Assembly (NCBI GenBank): GCA_049684495.1
Contig: JBAVFZ010000179.1
Location: 1-14,859 of the forward strand
Direction: 5' to 3'
DNA: 14,859 bases
Source: JAFGKK01 sp049684495
Lineage (GTDB): Bacteria > Chloroflexota > Anaerolineae > Anaerolineales > RBG-16-64-43
In this document: positions 7,180 to 13,622 of the stretch, piece by piece
Layout of the letters: the number at the start of each line of letters is the position of its first letter
Position numbering within the stretch: the first letter of the stretch is position 1
The notes under the pieces: generated by a model
What the model saw: only the letters and a program-made list of their open reading frames with translations
Databases searched by the model: none
What the model was told of the DNA's origin: nothing
Translations under genes and position numbers: made by a program

Positions 7180-7329
7180 GACGATAGACGGTGGACCATG
7201 GACGATAGATCTCTCTTTGAGATCGGCCGTGATTCCCAGTCGATTTCCGCATCAACGCAAGGTGGTCTTTTGCGGAGTCATCATCCTGAAAAGTCCAAGG
7301 CCATGGTCCATCGTCCATGGTCTATCGTC
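7180..7329. repeat. Inverted arms of GACGATAGAC / GGACCATGG words between trpS and dtd
   Basis: The left arm (7180-7210) reads GACGATAGAC, GGT, then GGACCATGGACGAT. The right arm (7301-7329), read on the minus strand, gives GACGATAGAC, a 10-base insert CATGGACGAT, then GGACCATGG. The arms are about 90 bases apart. A small hairpin GATCTC-TCTTT-GAGATC (7208-7224) sits beside the left arm. The right arm ends 9 bases before the dtd ATG. The words recur within each arm, so the arms look built from short repeated units. The 165-base gap holds no gene. Confidence 0.65.
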
Positions 7330-7338
7330 TGAACTCCC

Positions 7339-7800
7339 ATGCGAATCATCCTCCAGCGTGTAACCAAAGCCAGCGTCTCCGTCGACGGCGAGGTGATCGC
7401 CGCGATCGGCGGCGGGCTGCTGATCCTGCTCGGGATCGGCCCTCAGGACGGTAAGCCGGAGGCGGATTTCCTCGCGGAGAAGTGCGCGAATTTGCGGATC
7501 TTCGGGGATGACGCGGGGAAGACCAATTTATCGGTTAAGGATATCCGGGGCGAGGCGCTGGTGGTATCGCAATTCACGCTGTATGCGGATACGCGCAAAG
7601 GAAGACGGCCGTCCTTCACCGATGCCGCTGATCCGGAACTTGCCGAGCCGCTGGTGCGCTACTTCGCGGAGAGGCTCACCGCGTTGGGAGTCGTGACGCG
7701 AACCGGATCGTTCGGGGCGGATATGCGGATGGAATTAATAAATGACGGGCCGTTTACGATAGTGCTGGAACACCCCCTAACCAAGTCATTCCGAGCCTGA
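7339..7800 (+). CDS. dtd: D-aminoacyl-tRNA deacylase
   Basis: Cytoplasmic proofreading enzyme that removes D-amino acids (and glycine from tRNA-Ala) from mischarged tRNA. The protein has 153 residues, close to the usual ~145-150. Hallmarks are SQFTLYADTRKGRRPSF (SQFTL at residues 77-81) and the Gly-cisPro signature NDGPFT at 135-140; both active-site segments are intact. The family normally ends soon after the strand that follows NDGPxT. Here the last residues S150-A153 and the TGA stop are encoded by the left end of an interspersed repeat that begins at 7785. No strong Shine-Dalgarno sequence is seen; CTCCC precedes the ATG. It lies downstream of trpS, another tRNA-charging fidelity gene, but a 165-base repeat-filled gap separates them. 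It converges with purB. Confidence 0.93.
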   Translation: MRIILQRVTKASVSVDGEVIAAIGGGLLILLGIGPQDGKPEADFLAEKCANLRIFGDDAGKTNLSVKDIRGEALVVSQFTLYADTRKGRRPSFTDAADPELAEPLVRYFAERLTALGVVTRTGSFGADMRMELINDGPFTIVLEHPLTKSFRA

Positions 7801-7903
7801 GCCGAAGGCGACGGCGAGGAATCGGAGACTCCTTCCTCAAATCGAACCTCTTCCTATCCACTCGCAGCCGATCCCTCAGGGCCTAAAGGCCCTTCGGGAT
7901 GAC
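7785..7903 (+). repeat. Complete copy of GTCATTCC-ended interspersed repeat, overlapping the dtd stop
   Basis: The element runs from GTCATTCCGAGCC to GGGATGAC (7896-7903); the ends are imperfect inverted repeats (GTCATTCC versus GTCATCCC). Its interior has CGAGGAATCGG near the left side and CCGATCCCTC near the right, again inverted relatives. A perfect hairpin AGGGCC-TAAA-GGCCCT occupies 7878-7893. The whole 119-bp unit fills the gap between the convergent genes dtd and purB and may serve as a bidirectional stop for both transcripts. Left-end similarity to 6119-6161 and overall design shared with 9421-9552 support a family. Confidence 0.7.
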
Positions 7904-7921
7904 ATCCTGCGCGTGTCGCTC

Positions 7922-9322
7922 CTACAGCGCCGCCTTGATCCGCTCCGCCATATCCCGCGCGCGTTTCGGCGCAGAACCCACATAGGCGTCGGCATTCATC
8001 AACTCGCGAATCCGTGCCGGCTGCAGGTGCTTGAGCATGTCCACATCCGCAGCGAGAAAATCCGCAAGCGGATTGGGACGGCCTTCGCGCAGCGCATCCC
8101 AGGCCTTGCGGCTGTGCCCGCGGATCTTTTCATGCATCGCCTGGCGGTCCGCGCCCGCCGCCACCAGCGCCATCAACACGCGCTCGCTGGCGGAGAACGC
8201 GCCGAAGCGGGCCAGGTTGGCTTTTATCCCCGCCTCGTCCACATCCAGGCCGCCGACGATCCCCGTCATGACCCGCAGCATCTCCTCCGTGGCAAGGAAC
8301 GCCTCGGGCAGGATGCTTCGCCGGTTGGCCGAATCATCGATCGTGCGTTCCAGAAGGCTCTGCGCGGCATTCTGCCAGGCGACCTCCGGAAGCACGGCCA
8401 CGAACCGCGCCAGTGAGCAGACGTTTTCCGCCTTCACCGGATTGCGCTTGAAGGGCATCGCGCTCGATCCCACCTGGCGCTTGCCGACCGGCTCGCGCAC
8501 CTCGCCAAATCCGGCCGATTGCATGATCCGCAGGTCGAAGGCGAACTTGTGAAGCGAGGCGGCCAGGCCGGCCAGCGCCGAAAGCAGGCGGAAATCCTGG
8601 ATGCGCGGATAAGTTTGCGAGGCCACCGGGAACGCCTTAAGCCCGAGGCTTTCCATTACCGTCGAATCGATCACATCGGGGGAAACGTTCTTGCCGCTGA
8701 GGATTTCCCCATAGGAAGCGCCCGTGCCGACGGCGCCCTTCATCCCCTTGCCGCGCAATCCGTCGCGCACCCGCCGCAGATCCTCCCAATGCTCGACCAG
8801 GTCCTGGCCGTACAGCGCCAAACGGTAGCCGAGCGTGGTGGGTTCGGCGGGCTGCAGATGGGTGTAGCCGAGGACGACTAGATCGGAGTAGTGCTCGATC
8901 TGTTCGGCGAGGGATTGCAGCAGCGACCGGAACCCGTCCAGCAGGAGGTCCATCCCGTCGCGCATCCGCATGACATCGGCGTTGTCGGTGATATCCGCAG
9001 AGGTGGCTCCCCAGTGGATGATTCCCCCGCCCACCGGGCAGAGTTCGGCGAAGGCGCGGACTTCGGCCATCACATCGTGGCCGATTTCCTTTTCGATCTC
9101 CAGCGAGCGTTCGAGGGTCACCTCCGGAGCATGCAGGCGCAGGTCCTCCACCTGAGCGGCGGTCACCAATCCGAAGCCCTGCTGCGCCTCCGCCAGCGCG
9201 ATCCAGATCCGGCGCCACAGCAGGCGGCGGTTCTTCTCCGAGAAGATCCGCCGCATGGCGACCGACCCATACCGCGTGCTGAACGGCGACGCATAGTCTT
9301 CCATCTGAATGTCGACATCCAT
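7922..9322 (-). CDS. purB: Adenylosuccinate lyase
   Basis: Fumarase/aspartase-superfamily enzyme of purine synthesis. It cleaves SAICAR to AICAR and adenylosuccinate to AMP, releasing fumarate. The protein has 466 residues, as expected. Visible family segments are HWGATSADITDNA (from residue 103), the YTHLQPAEPTT catalytic-His region (from 153), and the flexible signature loop SSAMPFKRNP at 286-295. The ATG at 9322 is chosen because GGAGG lies 7 bases upstream and the start MDVDIQMEDYASPFSTRYG is family-like. A frame extension to 9373 would start at or above the predicted transcription start. A promoter with TTGTCG, a 17-base spacer and CATAAT lies upstream, so purB appears to be transcribed separately from era. 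Confidence 0.94.
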   Translation of the reverse strand: MDVDIQMEDYASPFSTRYGSVAMRRIFSEKNRRLLWRRIWIALAEAQQGFGLVTAAQVEDLRLHAPEVTLERSLEIEKEIGHDVMAEVRAFAELCPVGGGIIHWGATSADITDNADVMRMRDGMDLLLDGFRSLLQSLAEQIEHYSDLVVLGYTHLQPAEPTTLGYRLALYGQDLVEHWEDLRRVRDGLRGKGMKGAVGTGASYGEILSGKNVSPDVIDSTVMESLGLKAFPVASQTYPRIQDFRLLSALAGLAASLHKFAFDLRIMQSAGFGEVREPVGKRQVGSSAMPFKRNPVKAENVCSLARFVAVLPEVAWQNAAQSLLERTIDDSANRRSILPEAFLATEEMLRVMTGIVGGLDVDEAGIKANLARFGAFSASERVLMALVAAGADRQAMHEKIRGHSRKAWDALREGRPNPLADFLAADVDMLKHLQPARIRELMNADAYVGSAPKRARDMAERIKAAL

Positions 9323-9329
9323 GCCAATG

Positions 9330-9334
9330 CCTCC
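9330..9334 (-). promoter_or_regulatory. Shine-Dalgarno site that fixes the purB start
   Basis: GGAGG on the minus strand with a 7-base spacer to the ATG at 9322-9320. It is the strongest ribosome site in the window and argues against the longer frame starting at 9373. Confidence 0.75.
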
Positions 9335-9378
9335 GGCGAATTTATGTCCCGCAGGCGCAAACGGGCGCCGCATAGGCC

Positions 9379-9407
9379 ATTATGCGATACTTTGGGGAAT
9401 GCGACAA
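9379..9407 (-). promoter_or_regulatory. Sigma-70-type promoter of purB
   Basis: On the minus strand, TTGTCG (9407-9402, four of six consensus bases) is followed after exactly 17 bases by CATAAT (9384-9379, five of six). Transcription would start near 9372, giving a leader of about 50 bases. It sits between repeat 9421-9552 and the purB ribosome site. Confidence 0.55.
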
Positions 9408-9420
9408 CCCACCGCGCCAT

Positions 9421-9552
9421 GTCTTTCCGAGGAGCCCGAATAGGGCGACGCCTGTCCCGAGTGAAGTGAGGGAAGGAATCGGATGCGATTTAAAAATGAA
9501 TTGGAAGTGGTAATTGGTGGTAACCGATCCCTCGCCTTCGGCTCCGGATGAC
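9421..9552 (+). repeat. Diverged copy of the GTCATTCC-ended interspersed repeat in the era-purB gap
   Basis: The left end is GTCTTTCCGAGGAGCCCG and the right end CTTCGGCTCCGGATGAC, whose complement GTCATCCGGAGC mirrors the left end. Inside are GGAAGGAATCGG (about 9471-9482) and CCGATCCCTCGCC (about 9524-9536), the same inner landmarks as in 7785-7903. An AT-rich stretch with GGTAATTGGTGGTAACC (about 9509-9525) fills the middle. The unit occupies most of the 243-base gap upstream of purB and just after the era stop. Confidence 0.6.
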
Positions 9553-9565
9553 GCCTGAGAGGAAA

Positions 9566-10480
9566 CTATTTCTCTTTCGTGATGTATCCCAGCCGCCGCA
9601 GGGCGTCTTCGCGATTGCGCCAGCCCGGCAGAACTTTTACCCGCAGGTCGAGGTAGAGTTTACGCCCGCTCATCTCCTCAATTTTCCGGCGCGCCTCGGT
9701 GCCGATCCGCTTCAACATCACGCCGCCCTTCCCGATCACGATCGCCTTGTGCGATTCCCTTTCCACAAACAGGGTTGCCTCGATATACGCCCCTTCCTCC
9801 CCCCGCTCCTTATACTGATCGACCCGCACCGCCACGCCGTGGGGAACCTCCGCCCGGAGGTTGCGCAGAGCGGCTTCGCGGATCAGCTCGGCGGTGATCT
9901 CCCGCTCCGTCAGGTCGGTGATTTCCTCTTTCGGATACAGGAGGGGCCCTTCCGGCAGCCGGGCGATGACCGCCTCGAGCAGTTCCGGCAATCCCGTATT
10001 CTGCCGGGCGGAAATCACGCACCGGACGGCCTCCGGAAGCAGCGCTCCGTACTCCGCCGCGCGCGACTCGCGGATGTCCGCGGTGACGGCGTCGGTCTTG
10101 TTGAGCGCCAGGATCAGCGGAGCCTTCGATTTATTCTTGAGCAGCCAGGCGGCAAGCTCGCGGTCCTCTGCGGACGCGGCTTCCGTCAAATCGGCCAGAA
10201 ACAGGACCACGTCCGCTTCGGCAATGGTCTCCGAAGATGTGCGGACCATCGCCTTGCCGAGGTTATCCTTGGGTGCATGCCAGCCGGGAGTGTCGAGGAA
10301 AAGGATTTGGGCGGAAGGCAGCGTGAGGATGCCCATCTGCCGGCGGCGGGTGGTTTGCGGCCAGGGGGATACACCGGCGATCTTCTGTCCGAGCAGGGCG
10401 TTGAGCAGGGTGGATTTACCGACGTTGGGTCGGCCGACAACAGCGACGAACCCCGATCGGTGGATGGAACCCTCCGGCAT
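9566..10480 (-). CDS. era: GTPase Era
   Basis: Essential GTPase that binds 16S rRNA near its 3' end and assists 30S ribosome maturation, at the membrane and in the cytoplasm. The protein has 304 residues, typical. GTPase motifs: G1 GRPNVGKS (16-23), switch I with PQTTRRRQ (41-48), G3 DTPG (63-66), G4 NKTD (127-130) and G5 SA at 157-158. The C-terminal KH RNA-binding domain has VIGKGGVMLKRIG (248-260). The ATG at 10480 gives a family-like N-terminus. A TTG at 10489 directly abuts the TGA of the upstream SCP2 gene and would add three residues. No Shine-Dalgarno is visible, so translation is probably coupled to SCP2. The 3' end runs into the repeat at 9421-9552. Confidence 0.95.
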   Translation of the reverse strand: MPEGSIHRSGFVAVVGRPNVGKSTLLNALLGQKIAGVSPWPQTTRRRQMGILTLPSAQILFLDTPGWHAPKDNLGKAMVRTSSETIAEADVVLFLADLTEAASAEDRELAAWLLKNKSKAPLILALNKTDAVTADIRESRAAEYGALLPEAVRCVISARQNTGLPELLEAVIARLPEGPLLYPKEEITDLTEREITAELIREAALRNLRAEVPHGVAVRVDQYKERGEEGAYIEATLFVERESHKAIVIGKGGVMLKRIGTEARRKIEEMSGRKLYLDLRVKVLPGWRNREDALRRLGYITKEK

Positions 10481-10489
10481 GTGTGTCAA

Positions 10490-10816
10490 TCAGGAGCGTT
10501 GGAACATGCTGACCATGCGCATCGCCAGGCCGACATCGCCGTCCAATTTGATCTTTCCCTGCATGAACGCGGCCATGCCGTCCATTTTCCCTTCGGCGAT
10601 GGCGGTGATGTCTGCCAGGCTGGTGGTGACGGTCAGCCGGGGTGAAGCGGCTTGTCCCTCGACACCGTTTACTTTGCCGCCCGCAAATTTAATGATCCAG
10701 TTTCCTCCGCCCTCGCCGGTCAGGTTGACCTGGACGTCGGCTTCCAGTCCGGCGGCTTTATCGGGGGGAAAATTGGCCACCAACTGATCTATCAACTGCT
10801 TCGCTTGAAGGGTCAT
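10490..10816 (-). CDS. SCP2 sterol-binding domain protein
   Basis: Stand-alone SCP2-like protein of 108 residues, the size of a single domain. The C-terminal pattern is characteristic: LTVTTSLADITAIAEGKMDGMAAFMQGKIKLDGDVGLAMRM, given here only as landmarks, covers about residues 61-101, where the G-K-x-D-G-M-x-A-F-M-x-G-K-I-K-L-x-G-D run is diagnostic. The family forms a hydrophobic cavity that binds fatty acids, acyl-CoA or sterols. The bacterial ligand is usually unknown. It has no signal peptide, so it is cytoplasmic. An AGGA lies 8 bases before the ATG. It is the first of a coupled pair with era (the stop is 9 bases from the era ATG) and starts 30 bases after the PilZ gene, so PilZ-SCP2-era may be one transcript. 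Confidence 0.85.
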   Translation of the reverse strand: MTLQAKQLIDQLVANFPPDKAAGLEADVQVNLTGEGGGNWIIKFAGGKVNGVEGQAASPRLTVTTSLADITAIAEGKMDGMAAFMQGKIKLDGDVGLAMRMVSMFQRS

Positions 10817-10846
10817 GAACGGTTCCTATCCCTCTCTCCAAAAGAA

Positions 10847-11497
10847 TTACGCCTGCGGGCGTTGTGCCTTCGTATGATCCAGTATATATTGCATGAGCGA
10901 TTCCTGCTGCCGGGGGGTGATATCGATGAACTCCACGCCCACCTGGCTCTTCCGGGCTCCCTCACCCGGAACGGAACGCACGATCCGGCCGGTGAGGATT
11001 AATTCCTCCTCCATCTGCCCGAGTGGAATTTGGAATTTTACCCGCAACAGCGCTTCCTGCGGGCAGTTCCGGTTGGTCTCCAGCCGGATTCCGCCTCCAC
11101 TGATGTCGAGCGCCGTCGATTTGGAAAACGACAAGCCGGCGCTCCCGTCGCGGATCTCGGCATAATGGGTTTCCATTTCCACGGGGATTCGTATATAGGC
11201 GCGGCGCTCCAAGTGAATTACCTCCTTTGGAAAATCCAATTCGACGCGCGGTTCAGCTTCCTGCGTTTCCGACAGCACGGCGCACGTGAGTTGAAAAAGA
11301 CCCTCCGAGGAGGGAGCCCGCACCCGGACGGAGCCCCCGGATGGCGTGAAGAAAGGGCTGTCGAGATCTTTCGGTTTGACGATACAAAAAGAAGTGCTCC
11401 CCACTTCCACCACTTTGGAGGCATACCAATTCTCCCCCTCCAAGGCAGGCGAAACGTACAGGATGCTGTCTGCTTTAATCCACTGACGAATTTCCAT
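10847..11497 (-). CDS. PilZ-domain c-di-GMP receptor (YcgR-like two-domain)
   Basis: 216-residue cytoplasmic protein. Residues ~5-90 resemble the N-terminal beta-barrel of YcgR-type flagellar or pilus regulators. Residues ~95-205 form a PilZ domain with the c-di-GMP-binding RxxxR (R99-A-Y-I-R103, preceded by R98) and the second motif D131-I-S133-G-G-G136. Both motifs are intact, so nucleotide binding is likely. The output target (motility, pili, polysaccharide) is not shown by the neighbours. The ATG at 11497 is preferred: AGGGG lies about 8 bases upstream and the YcgR-like region begins there. The longer frame to 11659 would translate an AT-rich promoter-like stretch and lacks domain similarity. 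Confidence 0.85.
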   Translation of the reverse strand: MEIRQWIKADSILYVSPALEGENWYASKVVEVGSTSFCIVKPKDLDSPFFTPSGGSVRVRAPSSEGLFQLTCAVLSETQEAEPRVELDFPKEVIHLERRAYIRIPVEMETHYAEIRDGSAGLSFSKSTALDISGGGIRLETNRNCPQEALLRVKFQIPLGQMEEELILTGRIVRSVPGEGARKSQVGVEFIDITPRQQESLMQYILDHTKAQRPQA

Positions 11498-11594
11498 GAT
11501 CCGGCCCCTGGTAATATCCCTCACTTTATGGAATATGACCGCATCCACGCCCCCGGTTTCCCGTGGGCTTGCGGCGGCCCATCCCCCTGTGAAA

Positions 11595-11600
11595 ATTATA
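11595..11600 (-). promoter_or_regulatory. -10 element (TATAAT) upstream of the PilZ gene
   Basis: A perfect TATAAT on the minus strand lies about 100 bases before the PilZ ATG, in the 198-base gap after the kinase-like gene. No TTGACA-like hexamer lies 17 bases upstream; a G-rich run is there instead. It would separate PilZ-SCP2-era transcription from the trio operon. Confidence 0.4.
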
Positions 11601-11646
11601 ACTCCGGCCGCGCGCCATCCCCCACGACTTACATCATATATTCCGC

Positions 11647-11682
11647 AATAATTAATCACCTTTTCGGAAGGGATGAATTATT
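11647..11682 (-). terminator. Stem-loop after the SCO1664-family gene
   Basis: On the minus strand AATAATTCATCCCTT pairs with AAGGTGATTAATTATT, about 14 pairs with one mismatch and one bulge around a 5-base loop. It begins 14 bases after the TAG at 11696. No U-run follows on the minus strand. Read on the plus strand a TTTTTT does follow (11689-11694), so its termination activity in the direction of the genes is uncertain. Confidence 0.4.
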
Positions 11683-11695
11683 TACGCGTTTTTTA

Positions 11696-12475
11696 CTAAG
11701 CCCAGATGGGCCACGGAACCGAAAATCCGGGCTCCGGCAGTGGGAACCTTCCGGTTTTGCGCAACGCGCCGGCGCGGGATTCGACGGCCGTGACCTCTTC
11801 CGCGGATAACAGCCGGGATAAGGCGCCCTGCACCCGGACCCGAAAATCCGAAGCGGGAGAATGGTGAACTCCCGGTCTGGATTTTGTGAAATTCCCCAAT
11901 ATGCGCAGCACTTCTTGCGGCAAGGCTTCCCCTGCGAAATCCCAGATGACGGTGCGCAGCTTCCATTCCCGGTGAAAACAAACACCGTGATCGATCAGCC
12001 AGATGCCGCCCGATGTGTCGCGCGCGACATGCATCGCCTTGCGATCGGCGTTGTTGATCAGGATGTCGAAGGCCGCGACCCGGCGCATCGCATCCGGATC
12101 CTGCTCCCGGAGCAGGAAATAATTCTGCTCCAGGTCCAAATCCATATATTCCTGGAAGGAACCCGGTCCCAGCGGACCGTTCGCGCGGAAAACGGTCGGT
12201 GGCACAAAATTCCAGCCCAATAGACAGGCGAATTCGAAGGCGGCGGCTTCCCGTTTGGCGAGGCTCCCGGTCGGGAAATCCCACAGCGGCCGTTCGCCGC
12301 GCACAGGTTTATAAACCGCCTTCAGCGAGCCGGCATCCGAATTCAATTGGCAGAGGAAAGTGGCGTTCGAACCCAGGCGGAACAATCCGCGCACCTCCAC
12401 CTCGCCTTCGCGCAGGATCCGCAATACGGAGTCCGCCGCATGCCGGCGCGGGAGGGGATCAGTGTTTGTGCCCAT
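11696..12475 (-). CDS. SCO1664-family probable kinase (PI3/PI4-kinase-like fold)
   Basis: 259-residue protein matching the SCO1664 family (TIGR03843), which has distant similarity to phosphatidylinositol 3-/4-kinases. Landmarks: AVYKPVRGERPLWDFPTGSL at about 53-72 with K56 as candidate ATP-binding Lys; LGWNFVPPTV (86-95); DILINNADRK with D144 as candidate catalytic Asp; and WLIDHGVCFH with D162 as candidate metal-binding Asp. The residue roles are inference from kinase folds. The substrate is unknown. The start ATG at 12475 overlaps the end of the DUF3090 gene by 17 bases and has no Shine-Dalgarno, pointing to translational coupling. An open frame continues upstream to 12763, but that part is a frame-shifted shadow of DUF3090. 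It is the last gene of the trio and is followed by a stem-loop. Confidence 0.85.
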   Translation of the reverse strand: MGTNTDPLPRRHAADSVLRILREGEVEVRGLFRLGSNATFLCQLNSDAGSLKAVYKPVRGERPLWDFPTGSLAKREAAAFEFACLLGWNFVPPTVFRANGPLGPGSFQEYMDLDLEQNYFLLREQDPDAMRRVAAFDILINNADRKAMHVARDTSGGIWLIDHGVCFHREWKLRTVIWDFAGEALPQEVLRILGNFTKSRPGVHHSPASDFRVRVQGALSRLLSAEEVTAVESRAGALRKTGRFPLPEPGFSVPWPIWA

Positions 12476-12986
12476 TGCGGCGGGGACAGAAGTGGCCTGA
12501 GGGGTCGATCGGATTCCCGCAATTGCCGCAGATCGGCCGGCCGCGCCGGGCAAGCTCCGTCCCCCAGCGCGCCATTTGGAGCAGCTGGACGCGGGTGCAC
12601 CAGAGCGAGGCTTCCGCCGGCTCCCCCCCGCTCCCGGCATCCTCCACCGCTTGCCGCAGGACGAACAACAGCCGGTCTTCCTTGTCGTCGTACCCCAAAC
12701 CCATATTGCCGATATGGAACGCCGCGTCAATCGGCTGTTCCAATCCCATCTCGGATTCCACATACCCGGCGTCCGGTTGCTCGAGCGCGGGGAAACGCTC
12801 CTGCAGATCGTTGAGGAACTGCTCGATCGACACCGCCAGCATCAACACCTGTTCTTTTTCCGCACGGAGAGTCACACGCTTGCCGCCGCCCGCGGCTTGC
12901 AGGTAGAACACGCGCCGTCCGGGTTCGCCGACCACCCCGACGGTTATCCGCTCCACAGGCCGGATTTCATAATGGGAAGAGGCCAT
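12459..12986 (-). CDS. DUF3090 family protein with C-terminal zinc-ribbon-like tail
   Basis: 175-residue protein of the DUF3090 / TIGR03847 family, one of the three genes that travel together in Actinobacteria. Landmarks: VGVVGEPGRRVFYLQA near the N-terminus, FHIGNMGLGYDD in the middle, and a cysteine tail CGNCGNPIDPSGHFCPRRNG. Its C-x2-C-x9-C arrangement, plus His, could hold a metal such as zinc. Function is unknown; adaptor or regulator roles for its kinase and phosphomutase partners are possible. A GGGAG lies 4 bases before the ATG at 12986. It begins 18 bases after the histidine-phosphatase stop and overlaps the kinase-like gene by 17 bases. Confidence 0.88.
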   Translation of the reverse strand: MASSHYEIRPVERITVGVVGEPGRRVFYLQAAGGGKRVTLRAEKEQVLMLAVSIEQFLNDLQERFPALEQPDAGYVESEMGLEQPIDAAFHIGNMGLGYDDKEDRLLFVLRQAVEDAGSGGEPAEASLWCTRVQLLQMARWGTELARRGRPICGNCGNPIDPSGHFCPRRNGHKH

Positions 12987-13004
12987 AGGACTCCCGGTCG
13001 GCTC

Positions 13005-13622
13005 CTATTCCGCCTTCACCTGCAACGGCGAACCCGCGGGCAGGTTGATCCCCGCCACCCGGACCGCCTTGCGGGTGATAAAAACCACCGAAATGGACGC
13101 CGGATCGGCCACCAGCGTATGATACGCCGCAAGCGGCATGTGCAGTAAATGCGCGAGTGTAAGGCGGATGGTGTCGGCGTGGGTAAAGCACGCCACGATT
13201 CCCGCGTCCTCAACGCCGCGAAGCTCCTCCACCATCCGCACCGCGCGATCCTGCGCTTCCGAAAGACTCTCCCCTCCCGGGTACCGCACCATGGCCGGCG
13301 TGTGATGGATATCCTGCCAGATGGACATCCCGCGCAATTCGGTAAACGGCTTGCCGGTCAGTTCGCCGAAATCCACCTCCTGCAGCCGCTCGTCCTCAAT
13401 GATCCGCTTCCCGGCCGCCCGGGCGGTCGGCTCCGCCGTCTCCAACGCCCGTTCGAGCGGGGAAGAATAAATCATTTTAAGCGGAATAGGCCGCAGCATC
13501 ACCGCCAGTGCCTCGGCCTGAGCGCGCCCCGCCTCGTTCAGGTGGATATCCGGAAGCCGTCCGGCCAATTGCGTCCCCAGCCAGTCGGTCTCCCCATGAC
13601 GGATGAGGAGCAGGACGGTCAT
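13005..13622 (-). CDS. Histidine-phosphatase-fold protein, MSMEG_4193-type probable phosphomutase
   Basis: 205-residue member of the phosphoglycerate-mutase-like histidine phosphatase superfamily, in the branch called MSMEG_4193 (TIGR03848). Catalytic residues seen: RHG with phospho-acceptor H9 (LIRHGETDW), R58 in SSPLERALETAEP, E82 in LQEVDFGELTG, and H148 in CFTHADTIRL. All are intact, so either phosphatase or mutase chemistry is possible. Its genomic partners (a kinase-like protein and DUF3090) made earlier curators suggest a phosphomutase. The ATG at 13622 overlaps the GH1 stop as ATGA, with GGGGGA about 6 bases upstream inside the GH1 gene. A longer frame from 13667 would only add residues from inside GH1. 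Confidence 0.88.
   Translation of the reverse strand: MTVLLLIRHGETDWLGTQLAGRLPDIHLNEAGRAQAEALAVMLRPIPLKMIYSSPLERALETAEPTARAAGKRIIEDERLQEVDFGELTGKPFTELRGMSIWQDIHHTPAMVRYPGGESLSEAQDRAVRMVEELRGVEDAGIVACFTHADTIRLTLAHLLHMPLAAYHTLVADPASISVVFITRKAVRVAGINLPAGSPLQVKAE

Noticed and set aside
9548..10645. 365-residue plus-strand frame opposite era and SCP2
   Set aside because: It is a shadow of conserved minus-strand genes with complete motifs, has no recognisable domain, and crosses the era/SCP2 boundary.
11498..11659. 54-residue N-terminal extension of the PilZ protein
   Set aside because: It covers a TATAAT box and AT-rich gap DNA, and a better ribosome site lies before the internal ATG at 11497.
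12476..12763. N-terminal extension of the SCO1664-type kinase to 355 residues
   Set aside because: The extension is out-of-frame DUF3090 coding sequence, rich in Arg, Ser and Trp, with no family similarity. Family proteins are near 260 residues.
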